A stretch of DNA of 64,000 nt from Marispirochaeta aestuarii. GTDB taxonomy: Bacteria; Spirochaetota; Spirochaetia; JC444; Marispirochaetaceae. Position 1 is the first letter of the stretch; every line of letters begins with the position of its first letter. A program made the translations under genes and the position numbers. The stretch is from the NCBI RefSeq assembly GCF_002087085.1, contig NZ_MWQY01000002.1, positions 1-64,000 of the forward strand, given 5' to 3'. Shown in pieces: positions 33,410 to 40,597 of the stretch. The notes beneath the pieces were generated by a model. It made no database searches and was not told where the DNA came from. It saw only the letters and a program-made list of their open reading frames with translations.

Positions 33410-34270
33410 ATGACAGAATGGAATCCCGAAGTCCTGGCCAGACTCCTTGACGAGTGCGGCCGCATTGCCCTTGATCTCTATGATGATCCAGGAATCTCCG
33501 TAAAGAACGACCAGAGCCTGGTAACCAGGGCCGACCACGCAGTGGAAGGTTTTCTTGCACAAAGCTTCCATAAACCGGAAGAGGGCTCATTTTTAATCGG
33601 AGAGGAAACCATCGCCACCCGGTCCTCATCATATATAGAAGAGGCCTTTCGCCACACGGCCTGGATAGTGGATCCCATCGACGGCACGGTTCCCTACGCC
33701 CATCACCTTGCCCACTGGGGAGTCTCCGTCGGCTTTATGCAGCAGGGACGGCTCACCGAGGGAGCGGTCTATCTGCCGGTAACCCGGGAATACTACATCA
33801 GCCATCACGGGGAGATCCTCTACGCCCGCCCCGCTCCGGGAGAAAAACCTGTCCTGGCACCGCTGAAGATTGAGCGGTCCGCCTCCGGAGAAAAATCCAT
33901 TGTCGGGATCTCCCAGGATGTCGTCCGGGGAAAACTGGGAAATCTCGCGAACCCGGTTCAAACCCTGGGATGCGTGGTTGTTCCCTTCGCCTATATGCTT
34001 CAGGGCCGCTTCATGGCTTATGTGGGGTATATGAAACTCTGGGATCTGGCCGGCTCTCTCCCCCTGCTTAAAAACGCCGGGTTTATTGTCCGGAGTGCGG
34101 ACGGACAGGATCTCGATCCGCAAATTTCACCCAGGCAGTTCGTTCTGAACCCGGATCATGAACGCTTCTGTTACCTCCGGAGCAACCTGATCGCAGCCCC
34201 GAACGAGGAGATCTACCAACAGGTCCGCTCGCAGGTCAGCCTGCCCGAAGTAATGATTCCCGGCCCCTGA
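33410..34270 (+). CDS. Inositol monophosphatase family protein
   Basis: A 286-residue Mg-dependent, Li-sensitive-type phosphatase. The metal-binding sites are GEET (~64-67), DPIDGT (~87-92) and WDLAG (~207-211), all intact. Around the second motif it reads VDPIDGTVPYAHHLAHWGVSVGF. Family members remove phosphate from inositol-1-P, sugar phosphates, fructose-1,6-bisphosphate or 3'-phosphoadenosine compounds. It is last in the AOR/E1/GntR operon, so a role on a phosphorylated sugar or polyol intermediate is likely. AAGGAAAAA precedes the ATG. Confidence 0.85.
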   Translation: MTEWNPEVLARLLDECGRIALDLYDDPGISVKNDQSLVTRADHAVEGFLAQSFHKPEEGSFLIGEETIATRSSSYIEEAFRHTAWIVDPIDGTVPYAHHLAHWGVSVGFMQQGRLTEGAVYLPVTREYYISHHGEILYARPAPGEKPVLAPLKIERSASGEKSIVGISQDVVRGKLGNLANPVQTLGCVVVPFAYMLQGRFMAYVGYMKLWDLAGSLPLLKNAGFIVRSADGQDLDPQISPRQFVLNPDHERFCYLRSNLIAAPNEEIYQQVRSQVSLPEVMIPGP

Positions 34271-34300
34271 GAGAGCCGGGAGAATCCTCGTCAAGTCCGA

Positions 34301-35245
34301 TTATTTCCTGCTCTTAACAACTTTGATAATATCTTTTACCATCTCGTTCGGCGTATAGGTGGGGGTCCAGCCCAGCTCGGCGGAGATGCGCTCGGTACTG
34401 ATGTTCCACTCTTTGTAGCCTTCCACAACAGCCATAATTACCGGGTCCGGCTTGAAGGTGTATTTTGCCTCGGGAATGATCTCCTTGACCGTCTTGATCA
34501 TCTCGGAAACCACAACCCGTCCGGAAGCCACATTATAGATCCTGCTCGGTGCCGTATCGGCAAAGGCGATCTGAAATAGTGCATCCGCAGCATCCTTCAG
34601 GTAAACGACCGGATACGCGGTGTCCTCGGTAACCTCAACCTCGTAGGCCTGACCGAGAGCGGGCTTCTCCGCTATATGAGAGGTAAAAAGACTCGCCGAC
34701 CCTGCTGCCTGGCGGAAAGGTCCGGTTACCGCGGCGAAACGGGCTGCCCGGAAGTCGAGTCCGTGACGACGTTCATACAGAAGCCCCATGTGCTCACCCA
34801 TGAGTTTTGTAAAGCCGTACCATCCGTCGGGTTCAGCGGGCATATCCTCTTTAATCGGCTGAGGGAGTCCCCGCCCGTACACTCCGATGGTGCTGGCAAA
34901 AACAGTGCGGCGCTTGCCGTTCCTGACGGCCGCGTCGAGAACGTAGTTGAGACCGTTGATATTTACAGCGATGGCCATATTCGGATCTCTGTCACAACCG
35001 GCGGTCAGGATTCCGGCCAGGTGAATAATCGGGTCCTCGGTTCCGCTCTTCGTTACCAGGTGATTGACCATTGAACGATCCCGGATATCCCCCTGAATAA
35101 ACTCGACTTTTCCCTTCCATTTTTCCAGCAGTTCCGGCTTGGGATCCGCAAAATCAAAGGCCAGAACCTCTTTTCCGCTTGCAAGTACACGATCAATTAT
35201 CTCGGGACCGAGAAAACCGCCGGCCCCGGTTACCAATACAGCCAT
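34301..35245 (-). CDS. NAD-dependent epimerase/dehydratase family (extended SDR)
   Basis: A 314-residue extended short-chain dehydrogenase. The ATG at 35245 follows GGAGG by five bases; the upstream in-frame ATG overlaps that site. VLVTGAGGFLGPEIIDRV is the NAD loop. FASTIGVYGRG holds the serine strand and WYGFTKLMGEH the catalytic Tyr and Lys. The lack of a nucleotide-sugar-specific tail and its place between catabolic genes favour a dehydrogenase of the erythronate or uronate type over UDP-glucose epimerase, but this is inference. It is divergent from the GntR at 35347. Confidence 0.85.
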   Translation of the reverse strand: MAVLVTGAGGFLGPEIIDRVLASGKEVLAFDFADPKPELLEKWKGKVEFIQGDIRDRSMVNHLVTKSGTEDPIIHLAGILTAGCDRDPNMAIAVNINGLNYVLDAAVRNGKRRTVFASTIGVYGRGLPQPIKEDMPAEPDGWYGFTKLMGEHMGLLYERRHGLDFRAARFAAVTGPFRQAAGSASLFTSHIAEKPALGQAYEVEVTEDTAYPVVYLKDAADALFQIAFADTAPSRIYNVASGRVVVSEMIKTVKEIIPEAKYTFKPDPVIMAVVEGYKEWNISTERISAELGWTPTYTPNEMVKDIIKVVKSRK

Positions 35246-35264
35246 GTAAACCTCCATATAAATA

Positions 35265-35293
35265 TTGACAGATTCGTTGGTACTAGATATTAT
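35265..35293 (+). promoter_or_regulatory. Promoter of the GntR/transketolase copy 2 operon
   Basis: TTGACA (35265-35270), a 17-base spacer and TATTAT (35288-35293), close to consensus. Transcription should start near 35300. Confidence 0.75.
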
Positions 35294-35300
35294 ACTGATA

Positions 35301-35322
35301 TATCTATCGTACGCAATAGATA
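35301..35322. promoter_or_regulatory. Palindromic operator before the third FCD-type GntR
   Basis: TATCTAT and ATAGATA are perfect 7-bp arms around CGTACGCA, giving 8 of 11 paired positions over 22 bases. It begins at the predicted transcription start, a typical autorepressor position. Confidence 0.6.
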
Positions 35323-35346
35323 AGCCAGGAATATATAAGGAAGCCC

Positions 35347-36021
35347 GTGATTAATACTGCAGGACAAAGCGGAACGGCGGATATAAGCAAAAAGGCTGTT
35401 CTTCAGGACTTTATCTACACATCCATCAAGGAACGCATTATTAACGGGGAAATTCCTCCCGGCGGAATCATCATCGAGAACAGCTTTACCGAGGAGTTCG
35501 GAACCTCCCGTACACCTATTCGGGAAGCCCTTTTACGCCTGCAGCGGGACCGCCTGGTGTCCATCTATCCCCGGCAGGGAACCTTTGCCACCCAGATTTC
35601 AATCAAGGACGTCTACGAGATCTTCGATATCCGGCTCCTCATTGAACCTGCCGTTGCCCGTCAAATCTGTCCCACAGTTGACCTGGAAAAGATGGAGAGT
35701 TTCAGGGAGCAGTTCGGCGACAAGAACCTTGCCCAGATCTCCTACAAGAAATGGTTTTATCTGGACCGGAGTTTTCATGATTTCCTGATAGAGTCCTCCG
35801 GCAACGAGACGCTCATACGGACCTATCAGGACATAATGGACCAGCATCTGCGGGTGCGGATTCTTGCAGGCAAGAGTCCCAGCCGGGCGAATAAGACAAA
35901 CGATGAACATATTCGAATCATAGACGCCTTTGCCCGCCGGGATGCCGAGGCGGTGGAACAGTACATGCGTGAGCATATAATCGCGTCCAGAGAGGCCGCG
36001 GTTACCTTAGATAGATTTTAG
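35347..36021 (+). CDS. GntR family regulator, FCD subfamily, third member
   Basis: A 224-residue regulator that starts with GTG after AAGGA. The winged helix lies at ~15-85 (IYTSIKERIINGEIPPGGIIIENSFTEEFGTSRTPIREALLRLQRDRLVSIYPRQGTF in pieces). The FCD domain has DVYEIFDIRLLIEPAVARQI, LDRSFHDFLIESSGNETLI and NDEHIRIIDAFARRD, with the Asp/His metal-site residues. It is more distant from the two paralogues in the GntR-bounded module than they are from each other. It heads an operon with transketolase copy 2 and probably controls it and the divergent epimerase. Confidence 0.9.
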   Translation: MINTAGQSGTADISKKAVLQDFIYTSIKERIINGEIPPGGIIIENSFTEEFGTSRTPIREALLRLQRDRLVSIYPRQGTFATQISIKDVYEIFDIRLLIEPAVARQICPTVDLEKMESFREQFGDKNLAQISYKKWFYLDRSFHDFLIESSGNETLIRTYQDIMDQHLRVRILAGKSPSRANKTNDEHIRIIDAFARRDAEAVEQYMREHIIASREAAVTLDRF

Positions 36022-36048
36022 CATTTGTATATCAACGGAGGTACAGGA

Positions 36049-36906
36049 ATGCAGACAACTACCGGCAGGTCGACGGAACTCGCCCGGCTTGCTCAACAGT
36101 TTCGCCTGGAAGTGCTTGATGTTTTGCACAAGAAGGGCACGGGACACTGGGGAGGAGCCTCTTCGGTGGCCGATCTTTTGACCCATCTTTATTTTGAACG
36201 GATGAATATCCGTCCTGATGATCCTAAATGGGAGGAGCGGGACCGGCTGGTTCTGAGCAAGGGTCATGCATCGGCCATGCTCTACACCGTCCTTGCCCAT
36301 CGCGGCTATTTTCCCGTGGAAGAGGTTCAGACCTTCAGGGATCTGAACAGCCGTCTGCAGGGACACCCCTGCATGAATAAAACTGCGGGCGTGGAAATGT
36401 CCACCGGAGCACTGGGGCACGGAATATCCGTCGGCCTGGGCATGTCCCTGGCTTCTCAGCTCTCGGGCAAGAACTTCTGGAGCTACGTCATTACCGGCGA
36501 AGGCTGTCTCGACGAGGGACAGAGCTGGGAAGGTATCATGGCAGCCGCCAAGTTCAAACCGAAAAAGCTCGCCCTTCTGGTTGACTACAACAAGGTTCAG
36601 CTCGACGGAGCCGCTTCCGAGATCATGCCCCTGGATCCGCTGGATGAAAAATTCCGGGCCTTCGGCTGGCGTGTAGCCCCCAAGGTCTACGATGGTCACA
36701 ATCATGACGAAATAGCCGAGGCCTTCACATGGCTCGATTCCGAAGAGGCAGGGCCGTCGGTAATGATTTTCCGGACCCACAAGGGTAAGGGCGTCTCCTT
36801 CATGGAAGACAACCACAAGTGGCACGGAGCCCCCATTGATGACGAAACCTACGCCAAGGCCAGACCGGAACTGGAAGCCGGCCTTGCGAAACTGGAGGCA
36901 AAATAA
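36049..36906 (+). CDS. Transketolase, N-terminal half (thiamine-diphosphate subunit), copy 2
   Basis: A 285-residue cofactor-binding half. The ATG at 36049 follows GGAGG. Landmarks are KGTGHWGGASSVADLLTHLYF, DRLVLSKGHASAMLYT, GALGHGISVGLGMSLA and GEGCLDEGQSWEGIMAAAKFKPKKLALLVDYNKVQLDG. It parallels the pair at 8190-10012 but is clearly a separate paralogue. Its last base is the first base of the next gene. Confidence 0.92.
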   Translation: MQTTTGRSTELARLAQQFRLEVLDVLHKKGTGHWGGASSVADLLTHLYFERMNIRPDDPKWEERDRLVLSKGHASAMLYTVLAHRGYFPVEEVQTFRDLNSRLQGHPCMNKTAGVEMSTGALGHGISVGLGMSLASQLSGKNFWSYVITGEGCLDEGQSWEGIMAAAKFKPKKLALLVDYNKVQLDGAASEIMPLDPLDEKFRAFGWRVAPKVYDGHNHDEIAEAFTWLDSEEAGPSVMIFRTHKGKGVSFMEDNHKWHGAPIDDETYAKARPELEAGLAKLEAK

Positions 36907-37862
36907 TGGCAACTGCAAAGGTATCAGACAAACAGGTCTCCATGAGAGACGCCTTTGGTCAGGCTCTTGTTGAGATTGGAAAAACCAAACCTGAACTCGT
37001 TGTTCTCGACGCTGATGTTTCATCATCCACCAAGACCGGACTATTCGGCGCAGCCTATCCGGATCGCTTTTTTAACGTGGGCGTCGCGGAAGCCAACATG
37101 ACCGATGTGGCCGCCGGACTCGCAACCTGCGGGTACCGGCCGGTAATCAGCACCTTCGCCCTGTTCCTGGCCCTCAAATGTACCGACCAGATCAGGAACG
37201 TAATCTGCTACAACAATCTCCCGGTGGTAATCGTGGCGGGATACGGCGGACTCTCCGACTCCTTTGACGGAGCGAGCCATCAGGCCCTGACGGACATCGC
37301 GATAATGCGGGCTCTGCCCAACATGCGGGTTGTTGTGGCCGCTGATGGCAGGGAAGCCGAGGAAGCCCTCAAGGAAGCCCTTGAGCATGACGGACCTACC
37401 TACATCCGCATAAGCAGAAACCCTGCACCCCTCCTGGAGATCGATGAGCCCTTCAAGACCGGTAAAGGCCGGATCCTGCGGGAAGGAAAGGACTGCACCA
37501 TCGCAACTGCGGGCGTCCCCGTCCCCATGGCCCTTGAAGCGGCGGAAAAACTTGCTGCGGAAGGAATCTCCGCGGAGGTCCTGGAGCTGCACACGATCAA
37601 GCCCGTGGATACGGACCTGCTCAAAAAAAGCGTCGGCAAAACCGGCGCCGTGGTCAGCGCAGAGGAACACAATATCTACGGCGGTATCGGCGGAGCCGTG
37701 GCGGAAGCCCTTTCCAGGAGCACCCCGGCTCCCATGGAGTACGTGGGTGTGGCGGATACTTTCACAGAATCCGGTCCCTATGATACCCTGCTCACCAAGT
37801 ACGGTATTTCCGTAGAGGCCATTACCGAGGCTGTAAAAAAAGCGGTAAAACGCAAAGCCTGA
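36906..37862 (+). CDS. Transketolase, C-terminal half (pyrimidine-binding subunit), copy 2
   Basis: A 318-residue partner subunit. NVGVAEANMTDVAAGLATCGYRPVISTFA holds the cofactor-activating Glu. GASHQALTDIAIMRALPNMRVVVAADG is the His segment, followed by ELHTIKPVDTDLL and EEHNIYGGIGGAVAEAL. TAATG joins it to the preceding gene. With the GntR gene it forms a three-gene operon ending at the terminator near 37969. Confidence 0.92.
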   Translation: MATAKVSDKQVSMRDAFGQALVEIGKTKPELVVLDADVSSSTKTGLFGAAYPDRFFNVGVAEANMTDVAAGLATCGYRPVISTFALFLALKCTDQIRNVICYNNLPVVIVAGYGGLSDSFDGASHQALTDIAIMRALPNMRVVVAADGREAEEALKEALEHDGPTYIRISRNPAPLLEIDEPFKTGKGRILREGKDCTIATAGVPVPMALEAAEKLAAEGISAEVLELHTIKPVDTDLLKKSVGKTGAVVSAEEHNIYGGIGGAVAEALSRSTPAPMEYVGVADTFTESGPYDTLLTKYGISVEAITEAVKKAVKRKA

Positions 37863-37968
37863 AAAGTGTAAAAGGTTTACATCGCCGACGGCACAGACGC
37901 GCGGGAGCCGCTTTTCACACCCGTCAGACATCTCCCGTGGCCGTGCGGCAGAACATATTCCGATCCAT

Positions 37969-38008
37969 AAACCCCTCACGCAGGCAGCTGCTGAGGGGTT
38001 TATTCGTC
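37969..38008 (+). terminator. Intrinsic terminator after transketolase copy 2
   Basis: AAACCCCTCA pairs perfectly with TGAGGGGTTT, with a smaller GCAG/CTGC hairpin in the loop, followed by ATTCGTCTT. The 100 bases before it hold only short GC-rich repeats and no gene. Confidence 0.75.
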
Positions 38009-38099
38009 TTGATGCAAATATAAGCGTTATGATAAACTTTTCTTTGACAAATACAGCGGTTGCCCCTGGGGCAGCCACCCTATTTTTCAGGAGCAGTAG

Positions 38100-39212
38100 A
38101 TGCGTGTAGGATTTATCGGCTGGCGAGGTATGGTCGGTTCGGTGCTGATGGACCGGATGCGGGAAGAAAAGGACTTTTCAGGATTTGAACCGGTCTTCTT
38201 TACCACATCCCAGATTGGACAGAAGGCCCCCGACGTCGGGATCGAAGCCCCCCCATTGAAGGACGCCTTTTCGGTTGAGGAACTGAAAAAGCTGGATGTT
38301 GTGGTAACATGTCAGGGCGGTGACTACACAAAGAAAGTGCATCCCGAACTCAGAAAAAGCGGATGGCAGGGGTACTGGATTGACGCTGCCTCGGCACTTC
38401 GCATGAGTGATGACAGCATCATTATCCTGGATCCGGTAAACCGACAGGTAATCGACAAGGCCCTCAGCTCCGGGGTAAAGGACTATATAGGCGGAAACTG
38501 TACCGTCAGCCTCATGCTCATGGGACTGGGCGGTCTCTTTGATGCGGGGCTCGTGGAGTGGATCAGCTCCATGACCTATCAGGCTGCCTCCGGCGCCGGG
38601 GCAAAGAACATGCGGGAGCTCCTCTCTCAGATGGGCGCCCTGGAACGACCGGTAAGAAAGCTGCTGGATACCCCCTCTTCTGCAATTCTCGAAATCGACA
38701 GCATTGTTACCGAAACCCTCAACTCCCCGGATTTTCCCGTTTCGGAGTTCGGTGTACCCCTGGCAGGGAGCCTGATTCCCTGGATCGATGCGGCAGCCGA
38801 ACTCGGACAGAGCAAGGAGGAGTGGAAGGGGTACGCGGAGACCAACAAGATTCTCGACCTGGACCCGAAGATCCCCGTGGACGGCCTCTGTGTCAGGGTC
38901 GGTGCCATGCGCTGTCACAGCCAGGCCCTGACGATCAAACTGACAAAAAACGCTCCCATGGACGAGATTGAAGAGATTATCGCCGGCCACAACCAGTGGG
39001 TCGAACTTGTTCCCAACAACAAGGAAGAATCCATGAAGCGCCTGGCTCCGGCCACAGTCAGCGGGACCCTGAAGGTTCCGGTGGGCCGCCTTCGGAAGAT
39101 GCGCATGGGGGATGAATACCTCTCCGCCTTTACCGTTGGAGACCAGCTTCTGTGGGGAGCCGCCGAGCCCCTTAGACGGATGCTCTCGATTCTGAAGGAT
39201 TTTCCGGCTTAA
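38100..39212 (+). CDS. asd: Aspartate-semialdehyde dehydrogenase
   Basis: A 370-residue NADPH-dependent enzyme that reduces aspartyl-phosphate to aspartate semialdehyde, the branch point to lysine/diaminopimelate, threonine and methionine. It is the enterobacterial-type Asd: [20 protein letters not shown] at the start, active-site Cys134 in [19 protein letters not shown], and the substrate Arg and His in [21 protein letters not shown] precedes the ATG. It is a single-gene unit between two terminators and is the only clear housekeeping biosynthetic gene in this part. Confidence 0.96.
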   Translation: MRVGFIGWRGMVGSVLMDRMREEKDFSGFEPVFFTTSQIGQKAPDVGIEAPPLKDAFSVEELKKLDVVVTCQGGDYTKKVHPELRKSGWQGYWIDAASALRMSDDSIIILDPVNRQVIDKALSSGVKDYIGGNCTVSLMLMGLGGLFDAGLVEWISSMTYQAASGAGAKNMRELLSQMGALERPVRKLLDTPSSAILEIDSIVTETLNSPDFPVSEFGVPLAGSLIPWIDAAAELGQSKEEWKGYAETNKILDLDPKIPVDGLCVRVGAMRCHSQALTIKLTKNAPMDEIEEIIAGHNQWVELVPNNKEESMKRLAPATVSGTLKVPVGRLRKMRMGDEYLSAFTVGDQLLWGAAEPLRRMLSILKDFPA

Positions 39213-39227
39213 AAAAGCCGATATGTA

Positions 39228-39259
39228 AACTGCCCGATTCCCGTCGGGCAGTTTTTTTT
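39228..39259 (+). terminator. Intrinsic terminator after asd
   Basis: AACTGCCCGA pairs with TCGGGCAGTT around TTCCCG and runs into an eight-T tract. Confidence 0.9.
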
Positions 39260-39309
39260 GTATTCTTTCAGCATTCTATCCGGCCCCGGCCGACAGGAAG
39301 GAATACGTC

Positions 39310-40470
39310 ATGACCGACTTGTTACGAAGCTTCGATTACGTCTTTCCCACAGAAATATGCTATGGTGAGAATATTGTCGCCGAACTGCCCCACAGGATTA
39401 AAAGAGACGGCATTTCCTCGGTGCTGCTGATCACCGACCCGGGCCTGAAGGATATGCCCTTTACCCGAAAGATCCTCGACGTCCTGAAAACCGGAGGCGT
39501 CCGCTGTGCCGTCTATGGCGGGGTTGAAGCGAATCCCAAGGATCACAACGTGCAGTCCGCCGCAGCCCTTGCCCGGGAGAAGGGTGCAGAGGCCCTCATT
39601 GCCCTGGGAGGCGGAAGCCCCATGGACTGTGCCAAGGCGGTGGCCATCCTCGCTCCCCAGGGCGGCGAAGTGCGGGACTACGAAGACAGCAGCAGAATCG
39701 GCGAAAAGATTCTGCCCCTGTATACCGTCCCTACCACCGCCGGAACCGGAAGCGAGGTGACCTTCAGCGCAGTCATTACCGACAGCAGGGCAAAGTTCAA
39801 GTTCACCGTTAAATCTCCACGAATAGCACCCCGGGCCGCCTTTATCGATCCGCAGCTTAGCGTCTCCATGCCTTCCGCCCTCACCGCCGCCACCGGAATG
39901 GATGCCCTCACCCATGCCATCGAGGCCTTCACCGCCAGGAACGCCAACCCTCTCTCCGACGCCGCCGCCCTTCATGCTGTAGACTTGATAAACTCATTTC
40001 TTGTCCGGGCTGTAAAAACGCCGGAGGATATGGAAGCCCGGGCCGGCATGATGCTCGGCAGTCTTATCGCAGGTATAGCCTTCAGCCACTCCGACGTTGC
40101 ATCGGTCCACTGCCTTGCGGAGGCCCTGGGCGGCATGTACGACAGCCCCCACGGGGTATGTAACGCGGTAGCCCTTCCGGTGGTAATGGAATACAACCTG
40201 GAGTATGCTCTGGATCTCTACGCCCGGATAGCCCGGGTAATGGGCATCGCCTTTGAAAGCTCCGAAGAAGGAGCACGCCGTGCCGTGGAACGGGTTAAGT
40301 TTCTGGCCGTCGAAGTGGGGCTACCGCGGTTCAGCGAACTGGGGATCCGGGAGAGCGACTTTCCCGTACTTGCAGAGAAATCTGCTCAAAATGGTAGCAA
40401 CCGGGACAATCCCAGACCCATGAAAAGCGAAGACTACCTGGAGCTCCTGAAGATTCTCCAGCGGGGATAG
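39310..40470 (+). CDS. Iron-containing alcohol dehydrogenase
   Basis: A 386-residue group III alcohol dehydrogenase that interconverts an alcohol and an aldehyde with NAD(P)H. The coenzyme loop is ALGGGSPMDCAKAVAIL and TTAGTGSEVTFSAVI follows. The Fe ligands are in GMDALTHAIEAFTA (Asp and His), HSDVASVHCLAEALGG (His) and DSPHGVCNAVALP (His). CAGGAAGGAA provides the ribosome-binding site. It is flanked by unrelated genes, so the substrate cannot be set; short-chain fermentation alcohols or diols are common in the family. Confidence 0.93.
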   Translation: MTDLLRSFDYVFPTEICYGENIVAELPHRIKRDGISSVLLITDPGLKDMPFTRKILDVLKTGGVRCAVYGGVEANPKDHNVQSAAALAREKGAEALIALGGGSPMDCAKAVAILAPQGGEVRDYEDSSRIGEKILPLYTVPTTAGTGSEVTFSAVITDSRAKFKFTVKSPRIAPRAAFIDPQLSVSMPSALTAATGMDALTHAIEAFTARNANPLSDAAALHAVDLINSFLVRAVKTPEDMEARAGMMLGSLIAGIAFSHSDVASVHCLAEALGGMYDSPHGVCNAVALPVVMEYNLEYALDLYARIARVMGIAFESSEEGARRAVERVKFLAVEVGLPRFSELGIRESDFPVLAEKSAQNGSNRDNPRPMKSEDYLELLKILQRG

Positions 40471-40597
40471 GATCTTATCTGTTTATATCCCTCTTCAGGA
40501 ACGCTTGAAAAGTTGGTTCATGATGTTTACTTTTACTCCCGAGGGGCTTACAGGCGGATCCCCGTACTGCCGGCAGCCCTGTCAAGGAGACAAGTAC

